Shown here: positions 11,700 through 23,260 of the stretch, one piece after another | Layout: each line of letters begins with the position of its first letter | Numbering within the stretch: the stretch's first letter is position 1 | Assembly (NCBI RefSeq): GCF_001411555.2 | Contig: NC_049904.1 | Span: 24,069,370-24,133,369 of the forward strand | Reading direction: 5' to 3' | Length of the DNA: 64,000 nt | Source of the DNA: Juglans regia | Taxonomy: Eukaryota > Streptophyta > Magnoliopsida > Fagales > Juglandaceae | Program-made: the position numbers and the translations under genes | The notes under the pieces: model-generated | Databases searched by the model: none | What the model was told of the DNA's origin: nothing | What the model saw: the letters and a program-made list of their open reading frames with translations, nothing else

Positions 11700-12480
11700 T
11701 GTTAGGGAAATTGTACGCAATAATATAATAAAAATTATAATGAAATTAATATTTAAATGAAATCAGTTCAGACTGAGGCACGAAAATCTCGATCTTCTTA
11801 AAAAGATTCAAGCTCTTTTTAATATACAAAATCTCAAAATTAACCGGAACAATAGAACTCCCGTTAAAAAAACCGCTTGAAATCCAAAAACGGTTTGAAT
11901 ACTAAACTCTCTCCAGCGGTAAATTTATTAATAATAAATGCTGCCATTTATGTGAAGGAAAGCAACGGTAAAAAGAAATATTGTTAAAAATATCAACATT
12001 TGTCCACTATTTTTTAATAATAATAAAAATAATAATATAAAAAAGATACATTCAGATAAAGAATGATTATTATGCATCATGAACGTGTGCTTTGTATTGA
12101 ACTCTAACTTAGTGAAATAACAATTTTTACTCTAGAGTCAGTAGTGATCTCAGACTTAAACTATGACTATTTAATATAAATAAAGAATTATTACTCACAC
12201 ATAAAAATTCAGGTGTTGACATGAGCTTTATTAGTCAGCACATTACGGCCTTGTGCTCATCTTGGTTTCATGAGTGTATTTGAGAATAAACCCAAATCTC
12301 ATAGAGAGCGGCCCCACTCTCACACTCATATAGGTGAAATCTGTCAAGGGTGTTCCTGTAATTCTGATACCCTACTCATAAGAGCTACAAAATTCCATTA
12401 AGAGTTTCTTTCAAAAACTCATCCTCCACAACATTAGAGGATAAATGCACTCACATCATAGGAATGAGAAATAAAATAAA
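11700..12480 (-). repeat. 3' LTR of the gag-only element (shortened)
   Basis: Aligns by eye with 14238-15479 from its first base (TGTTAGGGAAAT against TGTTGGGTAAAT). It lacks roughly 460 bp of the middle: the join falls near 11875, just before TGAAATCCAAAAACGG. The alignment holds through GGAATGAGAAATAAAATA. The terminal TCAACA is missing, so its inner boundary was probably lost with the deletion of pol. Confidence 0.7.
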
Positions 12481-12976
12481 TAGTGCATTTCTTACGACCA
12501 TCATATGTTTCGTTTTTCTCATTAAACCCAATTCTCAGGATCTCTGGTCTCCAGGTTGGGTATCCTCATACATGGCTTATGAATTTATAGATTTTAAACT
12601 TATTCCCCTCGATGTGTTCCATATAATTTCTCTTGTCAAAATTTTATTTAGTGGATTCACATCTAAATGCACTGAACGTATACTTAATACCAAAAAATTA
12701 ATGACATTCGGCTTTATTCCAAAAGGTTTAAGGAAAAGAAAACTGAAGAGAGATGTTCGAGTCAAAATCTTCTGAAAACTAATTTCTAAAATCTTGACCC
12801 CAACTAAATTTTATATTTAAACAGAAATTTTCTTTTCATAAAAAAATAACACCTTACTCAAAAATCACTTTATTCCTAAATGAAAAAAAATGAACTGCTA
12901 TTTTTTATTCCAAATCTAAGAAATACATAAGCAAGTGTGCCAAAATATTTAAATAATAATGCACATAAAAAAAATA

Positions 12977-14219
12977 CTATGCTTTATTCTCAATATTCAA
13001 TTTAAACATCCCATCACAAGCATAGCCATTGTCCACAAAAACTCCATTTTTTGTAATTACATATTGATCAGATTCTATAGTTTGTTTGAAACCCGCTTTG
13101 TTGAGTAAAAAACTCAACATCAACTTCTTCCTCATAGACGGTGTATAGAGAACATATTTGAGCATTAATATACGTCCAGATGTGAATTTCAACTCATGAA
13201 CCTCACCATTCCCAAGAACTTCGGTTTTACTTAAATCACCAAGCATAATAGTCTTCTTTTCTTCAAATGGAGTAAATTTTTTGAAGCAATCTTTATCATA
13301 GCAAACCTCTCTATTGGCACCAGAATCTACCCACCACTCTTCAACAAATTGAACCATGTTAATGTCTGTAACTATTGCTACAAACGGCTCCTCAGTTATA
13401 GTAACTTGATGATCATTATTTTCTAGTTTTCAGAACTTACAAATTCGAGCAAAGTGCCCAATTTTGTCACAGACAAAACACGCTTAATTTTGTAAAGGGG
13501 GTTCTTGGTTCTTATTATTTTGGTTTTGAAAACCCTTTTTGTGAGGTCTACTAAATTTTTTGAAATCTTTTCTTTTGCAGCTTAAAAAAACTATTTCTTG
13601 TATTTTGACTTTTGGGCAAGCTACCATTTTCAAAAATTAAGTTTACCTTTGTCATGGAATTCTCATTACCATTTTGAAATACCAAATTATCTTGGCCTCT
13701 AGCTTCCTCCTCTACACGAATACGTGTGATTAATGTCTCCAAGGATGTATTCTTTTGTTTATGGCGCATCGACTTTTGAAACTCTCTCCACAAAGGTGGT
13801 AGCTTGTCGATGATGCCACAAACAATTAGATTGTCTCCAATCTTGATGCCTTCGGATCTAACTTCAGCTACAACCATTTGAAAATCTTGCGCTTGCTCCG
13901 TTACGGATTTTCCATATACCATTTGATATCGAAAGAAGCAACTTGTTGCATATTTCTTCGCTCCGGCTTCTTCCATATCGTATTTACTCTCTTTGGTATA
14001 TTTCTCAATCTTTTTTTCGTGAACTTTCACTTGTGCTTCAGTCATATTTTCGGTAGTGATTTTGTTAGGATTCTTTGCAGTGAGAATATAGGAAACGTTG
14101 AGAAGGCTTAGATAGAAAAGCACCTTGCATTTCCATCTCTTGAAATGAGCTCATTTGAATTGGAAGGACTTGTTGAGATCTCCAATGCTTTTTGTGGATT
14201 TTTCAGTCGTAGGCTCCAT
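12977..14219 (-). pseudogene. Copia gag-protease remnant
   Basis: Reading on the minus strand from an ATG at 14217-14219: a gag N-terminus (start EPTTEKS), an in-frame stop soon after, then a long frame (13551-14152) with the copia gag (UBN2-type) domain, including [10 protein letters not shown] and [16 protein letters not shown]2CX4HX4C zinc knuckle follows at about 13440-13490 in another register. After one more stop comes the protease frame (12977-13357) with WWVDSGA, the aspartic active-site triad D-S-G. Nothing after protease is present. The stops and register changes make it non-coding as a single product, but each domain is still clearly readable, so decay is moderate. Confidence 0.8.
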
Positions 14220-14237
14220 GATGAATCTCCTTAAAAT

Positions 14238-15479
14238 TGTTGGGTAAATACACAATAATATAATAAAAATTATAATGAAATTAATATTCAAACGAAACCA
14301 GTTCGGACTGAGGTACAGAAATCTCGCTCTCTTTAAGGAGATTTAAGCCCTCTGCGATGTACAAAATCTTAAAATTAATCAGTACAGCAGAACTTCTCTT
14401 AACTTGACTCCTCCAGAATACAACAGCCCAATTGATCGTCGTATAGCCCGAACCAACTTTGCACAAGTGGTTGAACTCAAAACTCCACCAAAAGAATACA
14501 TTTCTTTTATCTAGAAATACTTTAAAAAAAATATATACTCACTAAATTTTTTTTTTTTTTTTTTTTTATCTCACTTTCTCTAAAGTATATGCCTCAATAG
14601 TCCCGTCCAAAGAACTAAACAATATAAAAATATATAAGACAAAGAAAGGACCCAGGATTTACAAAGACGTAAACGGAAAAGAATAACTACATATGAAATA
14701 AATGGCCAACGTTGACAAGTTAAATAAGCCAACGTCTACAACTTAAAAAAACCCTCTTTAATAACCCTTCAAAGCCCAACTTTCTTCCGAAAGAAACAAA
14801 CGGCAACTGAACAATAAAGAAATTAAAACCTTCAAACGTCAAAGAAATTAACTTTACAACGCCTAAGGCATAAAACCAATTGAAATCCAAAAACGGTTTG
14901 AACACTAAACTCTCTCTGGCGGTAAAGTTATTAATAATAAATGCTGCCATTTATGTGAAGGAAAGCAGTAAAAAGGAATATTATTAAAAATATCAACATT
15001 CTCCCACTATTTTTTAATAATAATAAAAATAATAATATAAGATTGATATTTTCGAATGATTATTATGCATCATGAAAATATATTTTGTATTGAACCCTCA
15101 CTTAGTAAAATAACAACTTTTACTCTAAAGTTAATAGTGATCTTAGACTTAAACTATGACTGTTTAAGAGAAATAAAGAATTATTTCTCACATATAAAAA
15201 TCTAAGTGTTGACATGAGCTTTATTAGCCAGTACATTACGACCTTGTGCTCATCTCGATTTCATAAATATATTTGAAAATAAACCTAAATTTCATATAGG
15301 GTGGCCTACTCTTACACTCACATAGGTGAAATTTGTCAAGCTGGGTGTTCCTATAATTCTTACACCCTACTTATAAGAGTTACAAAATTTTATTAAGAAT
15401 TTGTTTTAAAAACTTATCCTCTATAATATTACAAGATAAATATATTCACATTATAGGAATGAGAAATAAAATATCAACA
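14238..15479 (-). repeat. 5' LTR of the gag-only element (full length, 1242 bp)
   Basis: Begins TGTTGGG on the plus strand and ends TATCAACA, giving the inverted TGTTG/CAACA termini expected of an LTR. The middle section (about 14400-14870) has no counterpart in the partner LTR. The small frames inside it, at 14281 and 14720, are chance frames. Confidence 0.75.
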
Positions 15480-15484
15480 ACAAT

Positions 15485-16084
15485 AAATATTATATTATAT
15501 TTAGGCAACTAATAATTCGTACATCCATCATTCTCTCAAGCTGGAACAAGAATTAATTTGGAATCATTTTACGGCCGTAAACCTATTTCGGAAGCCGTTA
15601 AATATAACAAAAATTCTTCAAATCTTCTTAATACTTCATACTTCACACTTCACATTATTTTTAATTTTTATTATTTTTTTCTTTTATCAAATATTTATTA
15701 TATGAATAATAAATAGAAAATTTGAAATAATTTAAAAAGAATAAACTCAAAAAAAAAATTTTAAATATTAAAAATTTAAAAAATTTAAAAAAATATGGAA
15801 TATGGAGTGTGATGGAGGTTGTGTAGCAAAGCTCCAAATATAATCACGTTGGTATGGTTTCCCCGTCATTTGAGAGCCTACTTTGAGAGGATCTCTTTGT
15901 GAATTGAGGCCTACGAAAATAATTTAAAATCATGAGGATGTTATATTTTAACATGAATTAAATTATCTAATATTATTTACTTTTTAAAAGAATTATAAGT
16001 TTTCTCACTTATCATACATATATATTTATATATATTCTTTATACTTAAAAGCACCTATAACATAAACAGTAATAAATAGTAACC
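15485..16084. other. Intergenic DNA with a dispersed repeat
   Basis: 15640-15790 (CACATTATTTTTAATTTTTA and following TATTATATGAATAATAAATA) is closely similar to 56430-56550, indicating a dispersed repeat of unknown class. No gene seen. Confidence 0.45.
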
Positions 16085-16640
16085 GTGAACAGTACTAAAT
16101 GGGTTCGTAAATAGGTTCGTGCGTAATGCCACTGTGTTTCTCTATGAGCCGAGAATGAGTTCATGCGTGAGTGCCAGTGTGCAACGGAGAGGAAAGGGAG
16201 GTTCGTGGTCATTGGGTCTGCCCGAGGTAGTCGTCGGTGTGAGGTGGTGGAGGTGCGGTGGTCTGGGTGGCCGCGTACGGCGGTGAAACTGGACGGTTGG
16301 GGTACTGCATGGGAGAGAAAGGGCTGCGCGATGGGGAGATCGGTGGTAGCTGGGTTGGTCGCCAGCGTGAGGGGAACTCGCCAGTGGTGGCAATGAGGCT
16401 GGGTGGCCGCGTACGGCGGCGCAACTAAAGAGAAATGGAAAAAATCCATTTCGGTTGGGTTACCGCAGGGGAGAGAAAGGGCTGCACGTGGGAGAGATCG
16501 GTGGTGGCTGGGTTGGTCGCTGGCGTGAGGGGGACTCGCTGGTGGTAGCGGTGAGGCTTGCCGGCGCACGACGGCGCCGGGCTGGGCTGAAGAAGGATGG
16601 GGAGTGGGGGAAGAATCGGGCTAGAGGAGAGAGAAAGAAA
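16085..16640. repeat. GC-rich island with a ~135-bp tandem duplication
   Basis: A unit starting GGGTGGCCGCGTACGGCGG near 16265 repeats near 16400. The two units share GGGAGAGAAAGGGCTGC, GAGATCGGTGGT and GCTGGGTTGGTCGC. Several overlapping frames of 70-174 codons on both strands are low-complexity (Pro/Ser/Arg-rich) and are by-products of the GC bias, not genes. The island lies in AT-rich DNA just before Helitron-like sequence and may be cargo of such an element. Confidence 0.55.
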
Positions 16641-17513
16641 GTGAGGGAAAAAATCACTATAATATTTATCACTATTATATATAAATAAAAAATAAAACCA
16701 CTATAATATTTATTACTATTATATATAAAAATAAAATAAAATCATTAAAATATTTATCACTATTATATAAAAAGTAGATTCTTTAAAGCGGATCTCAAAT
16801 ATATCAAATTGTTTTAAAGATATTGTGCAGATTCTACACATTTTAAAATTATATAAATAATTTCTCTAGTTAAAATTTATATATAAATAATTTTTCTTAT
16901 TAAAACAGTGATTTATACTAATTTAAAATTTAAATAATTTAAATATAAATAACATATCATACATAAACTAGGCAAACGTGCCGGGGGGGAGGAGAGAGAG
17001 GGAAAGGAAAAGTGGGGGAAAATGTTAGTTTTTTGGTTTTAAATTCTAACCCTTCATCTTAAATTTTTAGATTTAATCTAATGGTAGAAGTTTAAATATT
17101 AATTTAAACTAACATAAAATAGATAATTAAAATATAAATATTCTATCATACACTTAAAATTAACTTTAATTTATAAAATACTAATTTTTCATCATTAAAT
17201 AAAAGATAAAGTTTTACTGAATATTTTTAAGATAATAATATTATATCATACACTTAAAATTAATTTTAATTTATAAAATACTAATTTTTTATCAATAAAT
17301 AAATGATGAAATTTTACTGAACATTTTTAAGAGAAAAAAACTATCTAATTAATTTTAATTTTTAATATAATTTTAATTTCATAATAAATAATAAACATAA
17401 ATAAATAATAATTTTACTCTTATATATTAGATTATTTTAATATTTAAAGTTACATTTTATTTTTTTTTTCAATTTAACAGATATAGCAAACTTGCTTTGC
17501 ACGTTTACTACTG

Positions 17514-17517
<4 letters not shown>
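16641..17517 (+). mobile_element. Helitron-like 3' end region
   Basis: The 3' terminus is well formed: a hairpin of GCAAACTTGC and GCACGTTTAC (17486-17508), then CTAA at 17514-17517 followed by T. This matches the Helitron rule of a hairpin about 10 bp before CTRR. A truncated copy of the same end (AAACTAGGCAAACGTGCC) is at 16966-16982. The 5' boundary is not recognised, so the start given is only the edge of the preceding GC-rich island, which may itself be internal to the element. Confidence 0.45.

Positions 17518-17562
<45 letters not shown>
17518..17562. repeat. (TA)n microsatellite
   Basis: About 45 bp of alternating A and T directly follow the Helitron 3' end, just as a (TA)n tract follows the second Helitron end at 47517. 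Confidence 0.9.
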
Positions 17563-17564
<2 letters not shown>

Positions 17565-18937
17565 GCATGCACTTTCTATCTCGACCATCATCATTATAAT
17601 AAATTTATAACAATATTTTATCCTATTTTAGACCCTATTTTAATTTTGTTTCTAAATATATATACCAGCGCTGAGATAGCTCTCCGAATTGTTAGCTGCA
17701 TATATCCCAACCTCAAAATTTAACATATGAAAAATTTTACTCATTATCTTCACACTACACACCAACACATAAATTTTTTATTTTTTTATTTTTTCTCTTA
17801 TTAAATATATAATCTATAGATGATGAGTAAATGAAATTAATTAGTTTATGAAGAGAAAAATATTATTATGTCCACTTCTTTTGACACCTCCATTTGACCG
17901 CTGGTCAAATTTTTTTTTTTTTAACTTAGTAATTAAAGAAGTGGTTTTAAATGTATTGGTTTTTTTTTTTTTAATTTTTTACATGTATTTGAATATGTTA
18001 AAAAAATGTAAAAAAAAAAGAAAAAAAAACTATTTTACGTTGGGCGGTATGCTTAACGGTCAAGATGGGACGGCATGGTAGCTGTACCTTTACGAAGAAT
18101 ACAACTAAGAATTTAAAAGAAAAATAAAACTAAATAAATAAAATAAAAATAAAAATAATATATGGAGTGAAAGAACGATAAATAGTAAAACCAACTGTGG
18201 AAATTTCTACTTTGAGAAGAAGATCAAAAGAAGAAGAAGAAAAAAAAAAAGGGCGAGAACTTCTATCACACCAATGTTGAAAACAGACATGGTACTTCAC
18301 GTGAAAACCCAGACAAAAAGCTGAGAACCAGTAACCAAAAGAGTCCTACAGCGATCGAAAAAATTGCCTGAATAAATTTATTGAATAGTATATTTTATTT
18401 ATTTTATTTTATTTTTTTCCTATATTTTTTTAATCATTATAAATATTTTAAAAAAAATAAAAACTTATAATATCATTAAAAAATATTTTTTTAATCATTA
18501 AATAATAATAATAATAATAACAAAAAATTCATTCAAAATACTATTTAAATCTCGAATTCAGAAACCAAAATATTTTTGTAACCAAAACTCCAAGAAAAAT
18601 GTCACACCAAAAAAAAAAGAAATAACATCAGTCAAAGCTGTCAGATGGGAAATAGAGAAAATATATACAATTAAGGAGATGTATGGTAAGTGAGTAGGAA
18701 TCATTAAAAAAGTCGGAGTGGTATTCCGAGGTACCGATTTAAAGACTCCGCTCTTTCATATATTTTATAAAAATATATATATTTTTTATATATTAATCAT
18801 ATATATTATATAACTATAATTTATATAATTAGTTAAATTTAATAATATATTAAAATGAATAAATTATTATACTATAATATAAACATGCTAAATTAACTAA
18901 TAATAATTTAGTATATGTAAACAACATACTATTAATT
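17563..18937. other. Intergenic DNA with fold-back repeats
   Basis: 17870-18085 matches 48700-48905: both start with a TTTGACYGCTGGTCAAA palindrome, share TTTTAAATGTATTGGT, and end with a GGGCGG/CGGTCAARATGGG part. This is a fold-back element of about 215 bp. A further AT-rich fold-back core lies at 18420-18520. No gene. Confidence 0.5.
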
Positions 18938-19044
18938 AACTATAAGAAATTTTAATTTTAGAAATGAAATTATTAGAGACAAAATATAAATTTCATCTAA
19001 AAAAAAGGCTGACTTTGTAAAATCGTTCAACAATTTAAAAGACA

Positions 19045-19376
19045 TTCGAACCATATCTTCTGTGATGAATTAGGTCATCTCAAAATATTAAAATCATTCA
19101 AATGGTCAAAACTACGTTCAAACCTCGAATTAATGTTCGTTCGAATGCTATGTAATTGGTTCGAATGGTAATATTAGTTGGGAAGTAATTTATTTTGGTG
19201 GAGAAAATTTAAATATGTTCGAACATAAAATTGGTTCGTTCGAACGGTAAAGATTTGGTGGGAAATGTTGGTAGGAAGGTTGCAAGTTCGTTTGAACACA
19301 ACTTTTTTGCATTCGAACATACCATTTAGTGGGAAATTAAGTTAAAATTGGAGGGGATTTTTTTAAACCTTGTTCG
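19045..19376. repeat. TTCGAA palindrome cluster 1
   Basis: Seven exact TTCGAA hexamers, mostly within the longer degenerate palindrome CGTTCGAACG or the variant GTTCGAATGG, lie in 330 bp near the left end of the CACTA element. Similar clusters occur at 21003-21540, 22186-22430 and 25556-25980. Confidence 0.8.
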
Positions 19377-19651
19377 AATGGAACATCAAATATTTACAAA
19401 TTTATAAATTAATTTTATGTAATTAATGAAAAAATATTTTAGTGATTTTTTAGGTTAATTAAATATTACTTATAGTGTTATTTTTTACATTAATTTCATC
19501 TAAAAAATATAATATATGGCGGGAATATAATGTATGACTATTTGAATATTTAAATTAATTATACAAAATACAAATAGTTATGATTGTCAATACACAAAAG
19601 CATATTTAATGCTAATAAAATATATACACTACTGGGACATATCGTGTAGCA

Positions 19652-20773
19652 TCACCTCAACTCTAGCAATGCGTGGCTGCGTGCCTCAATATTAGTCACT
19701 CGAGACATGAGCTTCGACTCAGTCTCTGCGAGGGCGACCCGGACTGCATCAATAATCTCTGATGTCTGTGCATGCATCTCTGCACGCACGATATCTGCAA
19801 TCTTCTCATGAGTAGCACTGTGTGATGCACCATGTGTAGATGCCTTACCTCTTTGAGTGTTGATCGCCTCTGTAGTGGGTGCAAGAATACGAAATCTGGA
19901 GTGTCTGGTGCTATGAGACAAGGTCGTCGAGTTGATCGGTCCAATCGGCCCTTGAAGACGCTCAAACTCATTTGGCCTGACTCCTTTTGCTAAAAGCAAT
20001 CGTGTGAGCATGACTTCAAATGGTAATATATCTGTCATAGATTTTTTTTTATAAGTACAAGCATTATATATATCAAAAGGAGTAATTAAGTACACTGGAT
20101 AAAATGAAACTCTAATTGTCGTAATATAGGTGGCCTTTGATCGAATCCTAATGAATATATATCTCACTAGGTCGATAGGCACCCTGCGAGCAACCCGTAA
20201 CATAAATCATGTCCGGTCCATGCTCACCTCAATCTTGTGTAGTCAATGATCGATGTTGTTAGCTATTATAATGTTCATGATCTTGAAAAAACTAGATAAG
20301 TCTACATGTTTGATGCTCTTGTTCCCATCATAGGAAGGAGCATCTGGACCCACAACCAATTGACGAACCTCATGATCAGCGAAACCATCGATCTCATCAG
20401 GCATCACAGTATCCTCTTTCTCTGCAATCTCCCCATCGCCTGCAGGTGTAGACTCTCTAGGTACCACATTAGGATATGCAGTGGGCATTTGAGGGATACC
20501 TAGAAAATCAGCAACTGCATCAACTAAAAAGCGTACTGTGACGCCTCGGATGGAGAAAGTGTATGCGTCATCCTCCTAGTTGGCACAACAAAGTTCTCTA
20601 TAGAACTCAAATACAATATTGATGTAAGAAACTATCTTGTCCGTCCCTTCGTCCTTCTGATCGATAATCAGTGTCCAACCACGATCCAAAAAGATAGAAG
20701 CGAGAGAATATCTCTCCCACATAAGATCCTTAAAATCATCTATCTTCACCTGCCTCTCCAACAAAACAGTCAT
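19652..20773 (-). pseudogene. Decayed Transposase_32-like transposon protein
   Basis: One continuous minus-strand reading phase of 374 codons is broken only by three in-frame stops (near 20576, 20243 and 20210). In order it holds ERYSLASIFLDRGW, then NIVFEFYREL, then FSIRGVTVRFLVD.VADFLGIP. This order resembles the conserved core of the 'putative plant transposon protein' family (PF20167-type), where an FYxNL segment is followed by a V-x-G-x-x-V-x-F...FLGLP segment. A second half (RVPIDLVRYIFIRIRS ... MLTRLLLAKGV) also fits. It runs opposite to the DUF4216 and Transposase_24 remnants. Either it belongs to the same CACTA element or it was nested or captured. Family assignment is from motif memory only. 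Confidence 0.5.
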
Positions 20774-21002
20774 CTCTCGGACTTCTTCACTAGATGATTA
20801 CCCTGATGCAACCCGCTTCTTTTCCTGAGAACCCATTGAAATGACCATAAATTTATGATATAAAATTAAGGACAATGATTAAAAAATATCATAATTATAA
20901 TTAGATAAAGGTAATTATATCCATCAAGAAAAAAATGTACCGTTCAAATGCTTAACAACACGTTCCAAGGGTATATAATGCATTCGACCGGTCATAAATA
21001 TA

Positions 21003-21540
21003 AGTTCGAACGCTCATAGATTGTCATTCGAACCGTCTAAATGTGGTTCGAATTAAACCCATTCGTATTCTGTTCGAACGACAATTTCTAGTTCAAAATC
21101 GTCAACGGCTGAGTCGACTCAGCCATTGCCAAAACTATAAATATAAGGTTTAAAAACCTTGTTTTTCCTCCCACAACAACAATGAGAGGCCAAGATGACT
21201 ATAGAGTCATCTTATCCTCCATTTCCAGCCAACTACGATTTTGAAATGGGATTTTTTTCAAAACCCAATTTTCAATCAATTTAAAATATATTTTAGGAGA
21301 AATTAATAAGTAAAAACGGTTGGGAGAGGACATACCTGTTGCGGGGTGGAGAGTGGTGGTGGACAGTGGCTTCGAAGGTGGCGTTTGGCGACTGGAAGCA
21401 CTAGAGCGGCTGAGGGGCTGAAATGAGTTTGGTGCATTCTAATGGCGCTGGGTCTGGACACAATTCCTAATATTTTTTTTCCTGTTCGAATGGTTAGTAA
21501 TGTCGTTCGAACGCATTCCAAAAATATATAATTCGTTCGA
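21003..21540. repeat. TTCGAA palindrome cluster 2
   Basis: Seven exact TTCGAA hexamers flank a non-coding stretch that includes a 72-codon chance frame. Together with cluster 1 this brackets the antisense Transposase_32-like remnant. Confidence 0.75.
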
Positions 21541-21579
21541 ATGCTTACAAATACCGTTCCAAAGGAAAAAAAAATATTG

Positions 21580-22180
21580 TGTTGGTTATTATTATACTTG
21601 CTATATAATATAGTATATATACTTATACTACTTACATAATACTCACACTTAATTATTATATACTTATATTTATACTAATACTTATATACTACTTATATAT
21701 ACTTATATACTACAATATATTATACTTATATATACAACTATAAAATTATATACTACTATAATATATAGTTATACTTACATATATAGTTATATATATTTTT
21801 TCACTTATATTATAGTTAGATATACAACTATATCTACTTATATAGTATATACTTATGCTAATATCATATAATATACTTACACATAATATACTTATATATT
21901 TAATATACTTATATAACATACTCTTATATAATATACTTATAATACTTATATGGGTGTACTATATAAGTATATAGTCTTGTACATTATTATATCCTTATCT
22001 TCTACTATATATTTAGACTTATATATATTCTTAACTTATATTATAGTTATTAACTTATACTTGTATATATTGAACACAAAAATATTAAGTGTTCTATATA
22101 CCTATACTTTTATATATATAGCAATAAAGTTAGATATATAATAAAATTAGATATATATATCTCATATTTGAAATGCCTAT
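21580..22180. repeat. Long TATACTTATA-rich tract
   Basis: About 600 bp are made almost only of variants of TATACTTATA and TATATAGTTATA on both strands. It is an AT-rich low-complexity tract inside the CACTA element. No coding part. Confidence 0.7.
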
Positions 22181-22689
22181 TATTACCGTTCGAACAGGTT
22201 AATTACATGTTCGAATGGAAATTAATAACGTTTGAACGTATATAATATGTTGGCGCCATTCCTAAGCTGTGACGGAATCAATTTGCACCATATTACACTT
22301 TCAATTATCCATTCGAACAACTATAATGGACGTTCAAACGGATGTGCCCTGAATTGATTAGGTGAGAAATTTTTCCTGCTTCCCTGTTTTCGAGTTTGAA
22401 CGATTAGTAAATTTCGTTCGAACGGGAAAATAAGAAATAAGACATCCAGAATTACAAATGTGCTGGCCATTTATGTCGATTCCTCTTGACATCGAGAGAG
22501 CGAAAGTGAGAGATCAGACCTTGAAGTGTTCGGCCAAAATCAACCACTAATTACTCTTTAAATTGGTAAGTTCTTTTACTTTAATATTCTATTTCATGTG
22601 ATTGTTTTATTAAAAAAACTCAAATTTATGTTCTCTTAAACTCAAATTAGTTATTTTCTCTTCTGTTCTTGAATAAAATATTAAGGTTA

Positions 22690-22862
22690 GAAGAATATAT
22701 GAGAATATGAAAATATGTAAATATATTTGTATTTGAATGTGATAAATATTTAAATATATTTGTGTTTGGATGTGGGAATGTATTTGTGTTTTTGAACAAA
22801 TATGAAAATGTATTTGTGTTTGGATGTGAGAATATGAAAATATATTTGTGTTTGGTCAATGT
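22690..22862. repeat. Tandem repeat of ATATTTGTGTTTGGATGTG
   Basis: About five imperfect units (23-39 bp) with the core TTTGTGTTTGGATGTG follow each other. The 95-codon plus frame and the 69- and 76-codon minus frames over it are produced by the repeat and are not genes. Confidence 0.7.
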
Positions 22863-23260
22863 TTGTGAAATATGCATATTGGTAGTAGGTGCTTATCCCA
22901 TGAATGTGTTCTCTGAAATTGTGTTTGGCTCTATTTTGCGTCTGGATTCTGGGTTGCAACTATTCAAACACAATGATTTCCCGTTCAAACGCGTTATCAT
23001 GTTCAAACAGATCTTGAAGTGTTCGAATGGGTGTGCTCCTATGTTGTAATACTGATTTGGAAATAATTTATTAAAAACTATAAGGTATAATTAAAAGATA
23101 AGTAAATTTAAATTATAATTAATATTTTAAAAAATAAGAAACATAAGATTTATGTATTACTTAGATTAGAATTAATACTCAATAGATAATTTTATTAAAA
23201 ACTATAAGGAATAATTAAAAAATAAGTAAATTTAAATTATAATTAATATGTGGGGGATAT

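Larger units (their letters stand above)
11700..15479 (-). mobile_element. Gag-only Ty1/copia-type LTR element, non-autonomous
   Basis: Both LTR outer ends are present: TGTTAGGG at 11700 and ...ATATCAACA ending at 15479. The 5-bp duplication ACAAT sits directly outside at 11695-11699 and 15480-15484, so this is one insertion unit. The interior (about 12481-14237) carries only a gag-protease frame on the minus strand and no integrase, reverse transcriptase or RNase H. The LTRs differ in length, about 780 against 1242 bp. No primer-binding site resembling TGGTATCAGAG follows the 5' LTR. Either pol was deleted, or this is a gag-only (TR-GAG-like) derivative needing help in trans. Confidence 0.8.

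Noticed and set aside
12464..12775. 103-codon plus frame beside the short LTR
   Set aside because: Crosses the LTR/internal junction of a minus-strand element and matches nothing known.
16045..16688. Frames of 70-174 codons on both strands in the GC-rich island
   Set aside because: Low-complexity Pro/Ser/Arg composition on both strands at once, caused by GC bias and a tandem duplication.
22690..22862. Possible CRISPR-like array
   Set aside because: Repeat spacing is irregular, spacers are not unique, and the genome is a plant's.
22647..23049. Overlapping frames on both strands
   Set aside because: They are the translation of a tandem repeat with core TTTGTGTTTGGATGTG.
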